Positions 1 to 9,931 are shown, numbered from the stretch's first letter. The stretch is 64,000 nucleotides of DNA from Cyclobacterium jeungdonense (GCF_010994275.1 NZ_WMCD01000001.1:992001-1056000); one strand, 5' to 3'. Numbers and translations: made by a program. The notes: generated by a model not told the origin, from the sequence alone.

Positions 1-272
1 TGATCATTTCGGGCTACCTGATCCAGGTTCCACTCGTTAGGCTCCAGGTGAATACTCCCTCGCCAATTTTCTAACCAAACGTCGTATCCCTCTGCAGCTA
101 ATTGGTAAATGATATTATTTTTAGAGGGAGGATTAAAAATATTACTACTTACGCCCGCACCGTGCACCAGCATGACCGGTCCTTTTGTAGCTTTATTTGA
201 TTTAAAATGCTTTAAATCGCAAATAAACCCATCCAAGGCTTTAAATTCTATTGTCTCAAAATAAGCCGTCAT
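1..272 (-). CDS. alpha/beta hydrolase fold protein, N-terminal part (cut by window edge)
   Basis: The minus strand is open from an ATG at 272 to the window edge, giving the first 90 residues. Residues 33-46 (VMLVHGAGVSSNIF) are the strand-loop with the HG oxyanion-hole signature of alpha/beta hydrolases. The following segment (AAEGYDVWLENWRGS) matches the usual second strand and turn of lipase/esterase-like members. The nucleophile serine, acid and histidine lie outside the window, so substrate cannot be judged. It is divergent from the DUF4440 gene at 552, with a repeat element between them. The family call is fairly safe; lipase versus other esterase is open. Confidence 0.7.
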   Translation of the reverse strand, partial: MTAYFETIEFKALDGFICDLKHFKSNKATKGPVMLVHGAGVSSNIFNPPSKNNIIYQLAAEGYDVWLENWRGSIHLEPNEWNLDQVARND

Positions 273-403
273 ATAAATTATTTTTCAATGGATTAATTTA
301 ACAAAATTAAATCGATTTTTCATGCTTATTTTCGCGATATTTTCCAATAAAAATAAGGCATATCCATTTAATTGCTTACTTCTGATGGTTAAAAAAAAAA
401 TTC

Positions 404-411
404 TACCTTTG
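404..411 (+). promoter_or_regulatory. Bacteroidota -7 promoter element
   Basis: TACCTTTG matches the Bacteroidota primary sigma factor -7 consensus TAnnTTTG. No convincing TTG -33 element was seen at the usual spacing of about 19 bases. It lies about 140 bases before the start codon at 552, so the repeat element at 435-543 would fall in the 5' untranslated leader. Confidence 0.4.
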
Positions 412-434
412 ATTCAAACTATTCTTATTTAAAC

Positions 435-543
435 CATGAAATCGAGCATGACGTACCCGTCACACACTGGGATGATTATCAACCATGCGAGATTCTACCG
501 ATTTAATATCGGGACAGGCTATGTGGCCTTTGAAAAGCAAAAG
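435..543 (-). repeat. Intergenic repeat element, copy 1, with 25-nt hairpin insertion
   Basis: Read on the minus strand this matches the elements at 20701-20772 and 28568-28647. All end in GCTCGATTTCATG and share a core close to GAATCTCGCATGGTTGAT. The left flank TTTTCAAAGGCCACAT is shared with the 28568 copy. Relative to the other copies it has about 25 extra bases (496-520) containing the hairpin CCGAT-TTAAT-ATCGG (498-512). The element lies just before the start codon of the gene at 552, so it may be transcribed in its leader. Confidence 0.75.
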
Positions 544-551
544 ATAAACAT

Positions 552-1013
552 ATGAAATTACCAGTAATCCTTATTACTATCCTGTTGATTAGCATGATGA
601 GCTGTAAACCAGAATTAAATCATTCGGAGGAACAGGATATCATGGAAATAACAGCCATGAGTCACGCGAGGGCTGATGCATTTAATGCAGGCGATGCGGC
701 TGCTATTGCGGTTCATTTCACCACAAACGCAGTTCTCATGGCACCAAATAGTCCCAAAGAAATAGGACTGGAAGCTGTAGAAGCTTATTATCAGGGAATT
801 TTTGATGCCTATAGAACAGGCTTGGAAAGCGGATATGAAGCGGTTCGGGTAGATGGAGATTTGGCTTTCGGCAGGGGCTTTGCAAAGGTTACCCTCGTCT
901 CCAAAACAACCGGAGACACGACCTATTCCACCTCCAAATACCTGAATATCCTGGAAAGACAGCCCGACGGAAGCTGGAAAACAACCCATGACATCTGGAA
1001 TGCCAATGAATAA
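552..1013 (+). CDS. DUF4440 / SnoaL-like lipoprotein
   Basis: A 153-residue protein. A short N-terminal hydrophobic stretch ends in a lipobox-like LLISMMSC, with Cys18 as the likely lipidation site, so an exported, membrane-anchored form is expected. The rest (ADAFNAGDAAAIAVHFTTNAVLMAPN, then DLAFGRGFAKVTL and GSWKTTHDIWN) has the pattern of the NTF2-like DUF4440/SgcJ family: a helix pair, a cone-shaped sheet, and a closing tryptophan-containing strand. Members include ketosteroid-isomerase-like enzymes and many proteins of unknown function; no catalytic residue can be assigned. It stands alone between a divergent hydrolase and the convergent priA gene. Confidence 0.7.
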   Translation: MKLPVILITILLISMMSCKPELNHSEEQDIMEITAMSHARADAFNAGDAAAIAVHFTTNAVLMAPNSPKEIGLEAVEAYYQGIFDAYRTGLESGYEAVRVDGDLAFGRGFAKVTLVSKTTGDTTYSTSKYLNILERQPDGSWKTTHDIWNANE

Positions 1014-1042
1014 CCAATTATTATGTAATTGAATTTATGCTC

Positions 1043-3559
1043 TTAAAAAGGATCCACATCTACCAAAAAACGAACCGAACGGAATTTTTTCTCCGCCTGC
1101 AACTCCATAATTTTTTCCATCAATTCTTTTTTGAAGTATTCCTGCACCGAAACCGACTTTTCTAGTTTGATCCAAATTTCAAAGAGGTACAGGTTTTTTA
1201 TTTTTCCAATCAGGGATTTTTCCGGGCCCAGTACAATTTTTTTGGCTTCAATAGTCGTAACCAGGTTTTTTAGGTGAAGGGAAGCATTCTCCGCCGTTTT
1301 ATAATCTTTGTGTTTAGTCGTTACCTTAATATTTTTTATAAACGGAGGATAATAAAACTGCTTGCGCTCACGGATCTCCTGTTGGTAGAAATCGGTATAA
1401 TTTCCGCTCATTATCTGACTGAAAATCAGTTGATCAGGCCTCCTGGTCTGAATAACCACATCACCTGTTTTTTCCCTTCTTCCTGCCCGTCCAGCCACCT
1501 GGGTAATTTGTTGAAAAGCCCGTTCCCCCGATCTGAAATCCGGGAAATAAAGGATACGGTCCGCATCAACGACCCCCACCAGGGAAACCCTGTCGAAGTC
1601 CAGGCCTTTGGTGATCATTTGGGTTCCAACCAGAATATCCACATTTCCAGCACCGAAGTCCTCCAAAATACGTTGGTAGCCATATTTGCTTCTGGTGGTA
1701 TCCAGATCCATTCTCGCAATTCGTGCCTCAGGAAATAGCAGGGACAGGTTTTCTTCAATTCGTTCCGTTCCTACTCCTACCGTGGTCAATTTATGACTTC
1801 CACAAGCCGGGCAAGCCTTGGGAGGCTTTTCTTTAAACCCACAATAATGGCATCTCAATTCTTCCTGATACTGATGGTAGGTGAGACTTACATCGCAATG
1901 CTCACATTGTGGAATCCACCCACAATCCTCACAAGAGATATAAGGCGCATAGCCTCTCCTATTCTGAAAAATTAACACTTGTTCCTGCCTGTTCAAGGCA
2001 TCTTGTATTTTTTCTCTTAGAATTCGGGTAAAATCAAGTTTCAGCAGGTTTTTCTTTTTATCCTTGAGTATATCTGCCAAATGGAAGTGAGGGAGTTCTG
2101 CATTTCCGTACCTTTTGTCTAATTTCACATACCCGTATTTCCCGTTTTGCGCGTTAAAGAAAGATTCGAAAGCGGGAGTAGCCGAACCTAAAATGGTTTT
2201 GGCCTGATGCATCCAGGCAAGCATGATGGCTGCATCTCTGGCCTGAAACCGGGGCGCCGGATCAAATTGCTTATAGGAAGGTTCGTGCTCTTCATCTATG
2301 ATGACCAAACCTAAACTGTCAAAAGGTAAAAATAAGGAGGACCGGACGCCAATAACAAAATTAAACCGACCCTTAAGCACTCCCTGCCAAACCTCTACCC
2401 GCTCATTATCCGAGTATTTTGAATGGTAAACGCCCATTTTGTTTCCAAATACCTTTTGCAACCGAAATACCAGATGGGTGGTCAGGGCAATTTCCGGTAG
2501 CAATAATAATACCTGCGATCCGCTGTCCAACACTTCCTTGATCAACTCAATGTAGATTTCCGTTTTGCCAGACCCGGTAATCCCGTGAAGTAATAGCGTA
2601 TTTTTGTCTTCAAATTGCCCGTGAATTTCCTGCACAGCCTCCTGCTGAAGTGGGGAAAGTGTGATCGAATCATTTCCAACAGTTTGTTCTTCAAACCTGC
2701 TGATCGTTACCCGAAAGGATTCCAATACCTCTTTTTTTATCAAGGTATCGATGGAACTCTGCGAGCAGCCTGCATCCGTCAACACATTTTTAAGAAGACC
2801 GGCATCATTCAACTCCGGCTTTTGAAAAACCGGAATGAGCTGAAGGTATTGGAGCAATACCTGCTCCTGCTTTTGTTTCCCCTTGAGTTCTAAAAAAAGA
2901 TCCTGTAGCTGATTTTCTTCGGTAAGAAATTTTTTTGCCAGCCGAATACGGTGCTCCGTTTTAGGACTGTATTTTTCTTTGACAGATTCATAGAGAAGCA
3001 CTGCTCCCTTTGAAAGCAGGCTTTTGATGATCTTATGAATTGTTTTTCCAGGTAGAATTTGCTCAAACTGCTCCACCCTCATTTCATCATGTTTGGCAAG
3101 TGTTTCTAGAACCAGTAGTTCCCGACCGTCCATGGGAAAACCTGGGGCTTCCGGATCAAAATTTGGATGCAGGTGAACCCTGCTTTCGGTAGATAATTTT
3201 AGTCCGCTGGGAAGGGCTGCGTTCATCACCTCTCCTATATGGCAGCAATAATAGCCAGCCATCCAATTCCAAAACTTGATTTGCAAGGCGTTGACCACTG
3301 GGAAATCATCCAAAACATCCAGAATCGCTTTTGCCTGATAGATTTCCGGTGCTTTCGGGTGAACCTTCGCCACGATGCCGGTAAGGATTTTTCTATTACC
3401 GAATGGGACCATCACCCGATAACCAATACCGATTTGCTCCTGAAATTCAGCTTCTACCCGATACGTAAACCATTTTGGAATGGGTACAGGTAAAATGACG
3501 TCGGCGTACATGGGCTTGGATGTGGCTGCCGGGTAGGTATGCTCAAAAAGATCCTCCAA
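1043..3559 (-). CDS. priA: Primosomal protein N' (replication restart helicase PriA)
   Basis: An 838-residue superfamily 2 helicase that reloads the replisome at stalled forks. The N-terminal DNA-binding domain begins at YADVILPVPIPKWFTYRV. Walker A (GITGSGKTEIY) is near residue 325, the DEEH box (LVIIDEEHEPSYKQ) near 420, and paired zinc-binding cysteines (CEDCGWIPQCEHC, then CHYCG and CPACGS) at about 533-590. Helicase motifs V-VI (GTQMITKGLDFDRV, QVAGRAGR) follow, so it looks intact. The reading frame is open back to the end of the upstream gene. The 3559 start is TTG; an ATG at 3511 is the alternative and would give 822 residues. It is 18 bases downstream of the YyaL-like gene and probably cotranscribed. 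Confidence 0.95.
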   Translation of the reverse strand: MEDLFEHTYPAATSKPMYADVILPVPIPKWFTYRVEAEFQEQIGIGYRVMVPFGNRKILTGIVAKVHPKAPEIYQAKAILDVLDDFPVVNALQIKFWNWMAGYYCCHIGEVMNAALPSGLKLSTESRVHLHPNFDPEAPGFPMDGRELLVLETLAKHDEMRVEQFEQILPGKTIHKIIKSLLSKGAVLLYESVKEKYSPKTEHRIRLAKKFLTEENQLQDLFLELKGKQKQEQVLLQYLQLIPVFQKPELNDAGLLKNVLTDAGCSQSSIDTLIKKEVLESFRVTISRFEEQTVGNDSITLSPLQQEAVQEIHGQFEDKNTLLLHGITGSGKTEIYIELIKEVLDSGSQVLLLLPEIALTTHLVFRLQKVFGNKMGVYHSKYSDNERVEVWQGVLKGRFNFVIGVRSSLFLPFDSLGLVIIDEEHEPSYKQFDPAPRFQARDAAIMLAWMHQAKTILGSATPAFESFFNAQNGKYGYVKLDKRYGNAELPHFHLADILKDKKKNLLKLDFTRILREKIQDALNRQEQVLIFQNRRGYAPYISCEDCGWIPQCEHCDVSLTYHQYQEELRCHYCGFKEKPPKACPACGSHKLTTVGVGTERIEENLSLLFPEARIARMDLDTTRSKYGYQRILEDFGAGNVDILVGTQMITKGLDFDRVSLVGVVDADRILYFPDFRSGERAFQQITQVAGRAGRREKTGDVVIQTRRPDQLIFSQIMSGNYTDFYQQEIRERKQFYYPPFIKNIKVTTKHKDYKTAENASLHLKNLVTTIEAKKIVLGPEKSLIGKIKNLYLFEIWIKLEKSVSVQEYFKKELMEKIMELQAEKKFRSVRFLVDVDPF

Positions 3560-3577
3560 TATAAATTCGTTTTCTAA

Positions 3578-5596
3578 TCAGGACAAATGGGGTAACTGAA
3601 GCACGGCTTCTTCCAAACTACCAACTGGTTGATTACAGGTTTTATTAAAACATACAAAATACTGGTTATTACCTGCCGGTTTGTCTTTCAACAACGGTAG
3701 AAGCTCCTTTCCTGTACCAGCTGCTAGTACCGTGTTGGGATAATAGTGCTTTTGAAAATCCAGGCCCCTGCTTTCTGCATCTGGACCTAAAATGGCAATT
3801 TCAGCCGTTGGCAAGGTTTTTTCTAAGTATAAGTTAGCCCAGTTTGCTAAAAAAGAGGGCTCCTTCAAAAGCAATTCCTGAACCAGTTGCACCATATTTT
3901 CTGCCAGATCGAGGTATTCGTCTTTATACAAATAGATCCCCAAACGGTGTAAATTTCTGGCCATTATGGAATTGGACGCAGGTATTACATTGTCAAAAAT
4001 CTCTTTTTTATCGGCAATTAATTTTTCGTTTTTTGGATCATTAAAAAAGAATAAGCTATCGGATTTGTCTAGAAACCGATCCATCACCCTTGTCATCAAC
4101 AGATCCGCTCGCTCCAGCCATTTGGTATCGAAAGAAAGCGTATATAACGATATGAAAGCCTGAATTACTGCTGCATAATCTTCCAAAAAACCCGAGGTGT
4201 AAACTTCTCCTTCTTTATAATTCCGAAATAATTCATTTCCTTTAACCATTTCAGTCCAGAGAAAATTACCAGTAGAAAGGGCCTGGTCCCGATAAGATTC
4301 CTGATGAAAGGCATGGTATGCCTGGCATAATCCTTGAATTACCCATCCGTTCCATCCGCTAATAACTTTATCATCTAAACCTGGTCTTACCCGCTCGTTT
4401 CTCTGGTTAGATACGATCTGCTTTGCCTTATAGAGCTTTTCAATAAAATCCGATTTTGACATTTTCAATGAGTCGGCAATCTTTTCGTAATGCTCCTTTT
4501 GGAATAATATGTTTTCGCCGGATTCCCAGTTTCCCTCCGATTTAATGGCATATAACTTTGCAAACCAGCCGTAATCATCCCCGAGAAGCTGTTGGAGTTC
4601 AGCCGCTTTCCAGATATAATACTTTCCTTCCTTTCCCTCGCTGTCCGCATCCAAAGCAGCATAGAAGCCGTTTTCCGGGCTTTTCATTTCCCGCAGCAGC
4701 CACTGTATGGTTTCCTCGACTTTCTCCTTAAAAAATGCATCATCGGTGTACTGGAAGGCCTTGGCATACAGGGCGAGTAGCTGGCCATTGTCGTAAAGCA
4801 TTTTTTCAAAATGAGGCGCAAACCATTCCCCATCCACACTATACCGGCAAAATCCACCTCCAACCTGGTCATATATCCCTCCCATTCCAATTTTTTTCAG
4901 GGTAAAACAGACCTTTTCACCCAAGTCATGCTGTCGGTCAAGAATAGCTAAATCAAGTAAAAATGCCCAAATGGAGGGCATGGGGAATTTTGGTACTCGT
5001 TTCATTCCACCCCAAACCGGATCAAACCCATCGATTAATTTTTCACCTAATAGCCGTATATCCTGAACCTGAAAAGAAGATTTTCGCGCCTTTAATCCGT
5101 ACTTTTCTACCAGTGATAGCCGTAAACTCTTACCAAATCCCCTGGCACTTTTTGCCAACTCTTCGTGCTGATCCGAATACGCGTTTGCTATTCCGGAAAG
5201 CACTTTCATCCACTGAGGTTTTGGAAAATAGGTCCCCCCATAAAAAGGTTGCTGATCCGGCATCAAAAAAACGTTTAGTGGCCAGCCTCCTTGTATACCC
5301 ATTGCCTGAATAGCGTCCATGTACAGGTTATCCAGATCTGGACGCTCCTCCCTATCAATTTTGATAGCCACAAAATGGGAATTCATTAGCTCCGCTACTT
5401 CCATATCTTCAAAGCACTCTTTTTCCATGACATGGCACCAATGGCATGCCGCATATCCTATACTTACAAGAATGGGTTTATCTTCGTTTTGGGCTTTTTC
5501 CAAAGCTTCTTCTCCCCAGGGGAACCAGTCTACAGGATTGGTAGCGTGCTGCTTTAGGTACAAGCTTTTACTTTGACTTAGTCTATTGGTTTTCAT
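3578..5596 (-). CDS. DUF255 thioredoxin-domain protein (YyaL / SPATA20 family)
   Basis: A 672-residue protein of the YyaL/spermatogenesis-associated 20 family. The N-terminal 170 residues form the thioredoxin-like DUF255 domain: [16 protein letters not shown], then [11 protein letters not shown] with the CxxC pair near residues 50-53, and [12 protein letters not shown]. The remainder has the tryptophan/glycine-rich helical repeats of an (alpha/alpha)6 barrel like N-acylglucosamine 2-epimerase ([33 protein letters not shown]). The biochemical role of the family is unsettled. It overlaps the upstream GSCFA gene by 14 bases, which indicates cotranscription. Confidence 0.9.
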   Translation of the reverse strand: MKTNRLSQSKSLYLKQHATNPVDWFPWGEEALEKAQNEDKPILVSIGYAACHWCHVMEKECFEDMEVAELMNSHFVAIKIDREERPDLDNLYMDAIQAMGIQGGWPLNVFLMPDQQPFYGGTYFPKPQWMKVLSGIANAYSDQHEELAKSARGFGKSLRLSLVEKYGLKARKSSFQVQDIRLLGEKLIDGFDPVWGGMKRVPKFPMPSIWAFLLDLAILDRQHDLGEKVCFTLKKIGMGGIYDQVGGGFCRYSVDGEWFAPHFEKMLYDNGQLLALYAKAFQYTDDAFFKEKVEETIQWLLREMKSPENGFYAALDADSEGKEGKYYIWKAAELQQLLGDDYGWFAKLYAIKSEGNWESGENILFQKEHYEKIADSLKMSKSDFIEKLYKAKQIVSNQRNERVRPGLDDKVISGWNGWVIQGLCQAYHAFHQESYRDQALSTGNFLWTEMVKGNELFRNYKEGEVYTSGFLEDYAAVIQAFISLYTLSFDTKWLERADLLMTRVMDRFLDKSDSLFFFNDPKNEKLIADKKEIFDNVIPASNSIMARNLHRLGIYLYKDEYLDLAENMVQLVQELLLKEPSFLANWANLYLEKTLPTAEIAILGPDAESRGLDFQKHYYPNTVLAAGTGKELLPLLKDKPAGNNQYFVCFNKTCNQPVGSLEEAVLQLPHLS

Positions 5597-6611
5597 TTTC
5601 TAGGGTAGATGATGCATTATAATAGGCCTCAATTTGACGGAGTTGATCCATTATGGCATTTTTTTCAGCAGCAAAGTCAAGGCTTCCAGGCAAACTATCA
5701 ACTTTATCCAACAAGGCTTTCAGAAACTTTCCGTGTTGAGGAGATAGCGGTTCGAAGGGCCTATGGCTAAGACTTTTGTGCACCTGATCGATTTCCTTCG
5801 TCAATTTTCGGGTATCGACATCGAAAAAGGAATCCTGGAATTTTTCCCAAATATAATCTTCAGCCATGGCATTTGGGTGAATAAGATCGTCTTTGTAGAA
5901 TCGGTAATCTCGCAAGTCATCCATCATGAGTTCGTATGCAGGAAAATAGCCTATATTAGAATGGCTATGGGTTAATTGATCACATAAAACCCGGAGCATA
6001 CTTTTACTAAGTTGATTTTCTGGAATCCCGTCTTTTATATGCCGAACAGGACTCAACGTAAGAACAATTTGAATGTACGGATTTACCCGTTTCAGGGACT
6101 TATTAAATATCTCAAAACTACCACTCATTTGCTCAAGTTCAAGTAGTTCCTTTTTAAATTCCCTTTGGGGAATTTTATGACAATTGGCCACTAAACGCCC
6201 GGACTTCCTATGGCGATAGGCAAATGCGGAACCAAAAGTAATAAAGAGGTGGCTGGCGGTTTGAAGGTGCCTGAAAGTTTCTCTTTGTTTTTGGGATAGC
6301 AAGCTCATCAACTCTTCTTTAGAAAAGGCGTTTAAACGGGAATGGCAATGAAAATGAACGAATTTTGCATGATGTTGGATGCATAAATCGGGGTCAAATG
6401 CCTGATCGCTAAGGGTCATCAAAAGGTTATCAAAGATGGAAATGGGATTGTAAACCACTCCAAAGGGATTGACCGACGCTTGAAATTTGAACTGTTCTAA
6501 CCGATTTCCTATTGTTTCTGAAAAACAAGATCCAATGGTCAGCACATTATTAGGATGCGATACCTTTAGCTGGCAAGGGTTGATTCGAAATTCCGTTCTG
6601 AAATTTTTCAT
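5583..6611 (-). CDS. GSCFA domain protein
   Basis: A 342-residue protein with the family-defining motif near the N-terminus, [16 protein letters not shown], followed by [16 protein letters not shown]. Later motifs [25 protein letters not shown] and [21 protein letters not shown] resemble the blocks of SGNH/GDSL-type hydrolases (G-S-C-F in place of GDS; D-x-x-H near the C-terminus), so an esterase-like activity is plausible but unproven. No signal peptide is seen. It begins the GSCFA-YyaL-priA block. Confidence 0.88.
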   Translation of the reverse strand: MKNFRTEFRINPCQLKVSHPNNVLTIGSCFSETIGNRLEQFKFQASVNPFGVVYNPISIFDNLLMTLSDQAFDPDLCIQHHAKFVHFHCHSRLNAFSKEELMSLLSQKQRETFRHLQTASHLFITFGSAFAYRHRKSGRLVANCHKIPQREFKKELLELEQMSGSFEIFNKSLKRVNPYIQIVLTLSPVRHIKDGIPENQLSKSMLRVLCDQLTHSHSNIGYFPAYELMMDDLRDYRFYKDDLIHPNAMAEDYIWEKFQDSFFDVDTRKLTKEIDQVHKSLSHRPFEPLSPQHGKFLKALLDKVDSLPGSLDFAAEKNAIMDQLRQIEAYYNASSTLENENQ

Positions 6612-6751
6612 GCTTTTCTTATAATAAAAGCAAATTAACCAATGCGTAGGAAGAAGTAAAGCGAGACTGGAATACTTCTCGAAGAAACCAAAAAAAGAAT
6701 ACCTGGGGCGTATTGAGGAAACTTCTTCCCAATGGGGAAAATTGAGTGCAA

Positions 6752-6780
6752 AAAAAAAGCCAGTATGAACTGGCTTTTTC
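6752..6780 (-). terminator. Rho-independent terminator after rplI
   Basis: AAAAAGCCAG and CTGGCTTTTT form a perfect 10-bp stem around a 6-base loop. On the minus strand the stem is followed by a T run. It lies 25 bases past the rplI stop codon and would end the rpsF-rpsR-rplI transcript. Confidence 0.85.
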
Positions 6781-6804
6781 AGTATTCAAGGATGTAATGG
6801 GGAA

Positions 6805-7248
6805 TTATTCCGCAATTACAACAAATTTAACATTGGTTTTTACTTCACGGTGAAGATCTACTTCTGCTTCATATTCTCCAGACGTCGACACCGGCTGATT
6901 GATGGATATTTTTTTCCTGTCAATTTCAATGCCTTTGTCTGCAAGAGCATCCGATAGTTGAAGGGTGGTAACCTTTCCAAATATTTTACCCGAGTCTCCA
7001 ATCTTTGCTTTGATCTCCAAAGTAATACCTTCCAGTTTGCTGGCAACGGCCTCAGCTTCCGTTTTAATTTTTTCGGCTTTGTGCGCTGCTTGCTTGATGT
7101 TTTCTTCCAATATTTTCTTATTGGAAGAAGTAGCCAAAACCGCAAAACCTTGTGGGATCAGGTAATTACGTCCATAACCTGGTTTAACATCCACCAGATC
7201 ATTTTTATACCCAAGTCCTTTTATATCCGTTTTTAAGATAACTTCCAT
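6805..7248 (-). CDS. rplI: 50S ribosomal protein L9
   Basis: A 147-residue protein starting MEVILKTDIKGLGYKNDLVDVKPGYGRNYLIPQGFA, the standard L9 N-terminal domain that binds 23S rRNA. It is followed by a long lysine- and alanine-rich connecting helix (about residues 42-75) and the C-terminal domain (KIGDSGKIFGKVT). Length and domains are normal for the family. It is the last gene of rpsF-rpsR-rplI, 39 bases after rpsR, with a strong terminator downstream. Confidence 0.97.
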   Translation of the reverse strand: MEVILKTDIKGLGYKNDLVDVKPGYGRNYLIPQGFAVLATSSNKKILEENIKQAAHKAEKIKTEAEAVASKLEGITLEIKAKIGDSGKIFGKVTTLQLSDALADKGIEIDRKKISINQPVSTSGEYEAEVDLHREVKTNVKFVVIAE

Positions 7249-7287
7249 TTCGTGTAATAATTTTAGTAGGTGAAGGATACAGAAGAA

Positions 7288-7539
7288 TTATTTCAATCCG
7301 TCTGCTACGTAAGGCAACAACGCCAAATGCCTGGCTTTTTTAATGGCCTGAGCCACCTTTCGCTGGTATTTTGCAGAGTTACCTGTAAGTCTTCTGGGAA
7401 GAATCTTACCTTGCTCGTTCACGAATTTTAACAAGAAGTTAGGATCTTTGTAGTCAATGTACTTGATACCAAGCTTCTTGAATCTACAATATTTTTTCCT
7501 GGTCTGTTCTCTATTGATGGGTTCGTTTTTTAATGTCAT
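7288..7539 (-). CDS. rpsR: 30S ribosomal protein S18
   Basis: An 83-residue S18 with the conserved [21 protein letters not shown] block and the basic C-terminal [28 protein letters not shown]. Its start codon overlaps the rpsF stop by four bases (7536-7539), implying coupled translation of S6 and S18, which bind as neighbours on 16S rRNA. Confidence 0.97.
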   Translation of the reverse strand: MTLKNEPINREQTRKKYCRFKKLGIKYIDYKDPNFLLKFVNEQGKILPRRLTGNSAKYQRKVAQAIKKARHLALLPYVADGLK

Positions 7540-7907
7540 TTCGCTGGCTCCTCCTTAGCTTCAGTTTTTTTGTTGAATTCACCCTTTCTCCTTCTTTCCG
7601 CATACTTAATACCATGTTTGTCCATAACAGTAGTCAGAAACCTTAAAGCAGTTTCATCTCTTCTGAAATTCAGTTCAAACTTCTTGATCGCGGTAGGATC
7701 TGCCTTGTACTCAACCAGCACGTAAAAACCCGTGGTTTTTTTCTGAATGGGATAAGCTAATTTTTTTAGCCCCCAATTCTCTACATTGATTACATCTGCT
7801 CCCAATTCTTTTAACAAGCCTACGTACTTGTCTACGGTATCCTTCATCTGAACTTCAGACAAAACGGGAGTAAGTATGAATACCGTTTCATAATTTTTTT
7901 GGAACAT
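7536..7907 (-). CDS. rpsF: 30S ribosomal protein S6
   Basis: A 123-residue S6. It begins with [59 protein letters not shown], the canonical ferredoxin-like fold (quoted only to identify it by its blocks [18 protein letters not shown] and TGFYVL). It carries an acidic/basic C-terminal tail of about 20 residues ([10 protein letters not shown]), as in many S6 proteins. It is the first gene of the operon; a well-formed promoter lies 38-70 bases upstream. Confidence 0.97.
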   Translation of the reverse strand: MFQKNYETVFILTPVLSEVQMKDTVDKYVGLLKELGADVINVENWGLKKLAYPIQKKTTGFYVLVEYKADPTAIKKFELNFRRDETALRFLTTVMDKHGIKYAERRRKGEFNKKTEAKEEPAK

Positions 7908-7944
7908 TCTTTTAAATTTTTATTTGTTGTTGTAAAACAGTTTG

Positions 7945-7977
7945 CAAAATTAAGGCTTAACCTGCAAAAAACAAAAA
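7945..7977 (-). promoter_or_regulatory. Promoter of rpsF-rpsR-rplI
   Basis: On the minus strand TTTTTG (7977-7972) and TAATTTTG (7952-7945) are separated by 19 bases. This fits the Bacteroidota promoter (TTG about -33, TAnnTTTG about -7). The -7 box ends 37 bases before the rpsF start codon. Confidence 0.55.
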
Positions 7978-7986
7978 TTACTTTGT

Positions 7987-8910
7987 TTATTTTACCTCGA
8001 ACGTGCTACTTCCAATTTCCGCACCCTCTGAAAAAACCTTTACGGTGTACAAGCCCTTGGGGTAATCGCTGCCCTTTTCGTAATAATAGGTGAGCTGCTG
8101 TTGGCTGTTGTTAAAAATAAAATCTTGCTTTGACGTGTAAAAAACTTCCTTTCCTTCTAACTCAAAAGTCCCGGAGCCCTTGGCAATATCAAAAATGACC
8201 TGATCGTTTGGCGTTAACACTTGAATGAATACATCCCGAAGTCCCTCGGGAGCCACTTTGTTCTCGGCAATCGAAAATGAAACTTTTAATTTTGAAAGTT
8301 GCCGATTACGAAATTCGTCTATTCTTTCCCTGCCTCTGGAATTCACCGCAGCTACGATAATGTTTTCTGCCTTTAACCTGGACGCAATCGTCACTTTTTC
8401 TTCCAATTCATCGGTCTTTATATTAAGTTTGACCACCTCCTCTTCTACTTCTGCCTTGCTGGATTTTAATTCCTCATTTTCTGAAAATAGTTCCTGATTT
8501 TGCGCTCTAAGTCTGATTATATCGTTATCTTTCTCTTTGAGCAATCCTGAGTAAGCATCGATCCGCTTATTTAAAGCTGCAATTTCTGCCGCCGACCTGT
8601 TGGTTTCTACTCTTCTTTCTTGTATTAATTGATCCTTAATCCTAATTAGCGAATCTACATTTCCACCCAGTTCTTCAATTTCTCGAATCCGTAAATCTAA
8701 TTGGAAGGTCATGGAATCCAGCCTGATATTTAAATCACTGTTTTCTTCCGTTAAGATTAAGATCTCCTCATTCTTTTGCGATTTCTCCTGATGATCGGTA
8801 AACAATCGCCAACCACTTAAAATGACCAATATGATCAAAACAATGATCAGAATATTTTTACCCTTTTCCGTTCCGGATGGATTCTCTTCAGGCTGCTCTT
8901 CCTTTGTCAT
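7987..8910 (-). CDS. Single-pass membrane protein with long coiled coil
   Basis: A 307-residue protein of no recognised family. A charged 18-residue N-terminus is followed by one hydrophobic segment (NILIIVLIILVILSGWRLF, about 19-37). Then comes a leucine/isoleucine- and glutamate-rich coiled coil to about residue 180 (repeated EEN, LRAQNQELFSENEELK). The C-terminal 110 residues look like a compact beta domain (LKVSFSIAENKVAPEGLRD, TYYYEKGSDYPKGLYTVKVF). The layout suggests a membrane anchor, an extended spacer and a terminal domain outside the cytoplasm. It is separated from rpsF by about 80 bases and appears monocistronic. Function unknown. Confidence 0.8.
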   Translation of the reverse strand: MTKEEQPEENPSGTEKGKNILIIVLIILVILSGWRLFTDHQEKSQKNEEILILTEENSDLNIRLDSMTFQLDLRIREIEELGGNVDSLIRIKDQLIQERRVETNRSAAEIAALNKRIDAYSGLLKEKDNDIIRLRAQNQELFSENEELKSSKAEVEEEVVKLNIKTDELEEKVTIASRLKAENIIVAAVNSRGRERIDEFRNRQLSKLKVSFSIAENKVAPEGLRDVFIQVLTPNDQVIFDIAKGSGTFELEGKEVFYTSKQDFIFNNSQQQLTYYYEKGSDYPKGLYTVKVFSEGAEIGSSTFEVK

Positions 8911-9148
8911 AGCTTATGGAAAATTCAATTGTTATTAGCTTTTTCAACACCTGGTTTTCATTAACTTACCCCTGTGCCTGATCAGGATTGCATTTCGCAA
9001 AACAATCCTTTTTAAGGTAATTAACCCTTACATCAATTATCAGACCAATCAACAATCTAGGTATGGCAAAAACGCAATCTTAAAAGCCTATCAACAAATA
9101 TATTACTTGAGATCAAACCTCAAAATTCAAGGTGAGAAAAAATCCGTT

Positions 9149-9922
9149 TTAAATAGCCATGACCAAATGAGTCTTTTCAGGATTCGGACGGAAAAATAAT
9201 ACCCCACATTCAAAGAAATCCATGCTACCAGTCACGCGAGGTGATTTTTTTAATTGGTTCCAGGCATATTTCATTTCCTTAGACCAGTGAATATCCGCAA
9301 TGACTACGATGCTGGAATCGTGTAATTTAGGAGAAATGGCTTCAAAATAGGCGATGGTTGGAGCATACCGATGATTCGCATCCATTAGCACAAAATCGAT
9401 GCTATCCACTTGCCGCACAATTTCACCCAGTGAATCATCCAGGTTTCCGGAAACCAAACGAACATTGTAATGGCTATCCAGGTGTTTTTTGGCTAACTTC
9501 ATTTGTGCAGGGTCTCCCTCAAAGGAATAAAGTATTCCCTTGGCACCATTGCTCAAATAAGCAGTATTGATTCCAAGCGAAGTCCCTAAATCCAGGACGG
9601 TATTAGCCGGGGTTTGCTTACAAAGGAACTGGTAAACCAGGGAAAATTTGAGTGGGGTGCCGACGCGTTTCATTATCGTTGAGACTTTTCTTCCAGAGCT
9701 GGAATCCCAGCGGGATCCCGCCCCTAAGTCATCACTAATTATTTTGGTATTTTGCCTTAAAAAGAATTTTCGCTGCTTCTCCAGACTTTCTATCCCGCGT
9801 TTATTTTTCTTTAGGTAGCTTTTTAATTCCAGATAGGTGTTAAAATAAAACGGAGAATGCAAGCTATGTTCGTCCTCCTTTTCTAAAAAATAAATGAAGT
9901 ATTCCCATGCCTGGAAAAACAT
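9149..9922 (-). CDS. Class I SAM-dependent methyltransferase
   Basis: A 257-residue protein. Motif I of class I methyltransferases is VLDLGTSLGINTAYLS (about residues 109-124); the acidic end of strand 2 follows in GILYSFEGDP, and motif IV-like SIDFVLMDANHRYAPT near 175-190. These resemble the O-methyltransferase/methyltransf_24 group. The N-terminal 90 residues (FQAWEYFIYFLEKEDEHSLHSPFYFNTYL) are a lineage-specific extension. The substrate is unknown. It starts 9 bases after the apaG stop codon, so the two may be cotranscribed. Confidence 0.8.
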   Translation of the reverse strand: MFFQAWEYFIYFLEKEDEHSLHSPFYFNTYLELKSYLKKNKRGIESLEKQRKFFLRQNTKIISDDLGAGSRWDSSSGRKVSTIMKRVGTPLKFSLVYQFLCKQTPANTVLDLGTSLGINTAYLSNGAKGILYSFEGDPAQMKLAKKHLDSHYNVRLVSGNLDDSLGEIVRQVDSIDFVLMDANHRYAPTIAYFEAISPKLHDSSIVVIADIHWSKEMKYAWNQLKKSPRVTGSMDFFECGVLFFRPNPEKTHLVMAI

Positions 9923-9931
9923 CTTGTTGGA

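Noticed and set aside
615..989. 124-codon minus-strand open frame opposite the DUF4440 gene
   Set aside because: It is antisense to a protein with a clear lipobox and NTF2-like pattern and has no recognisable content.
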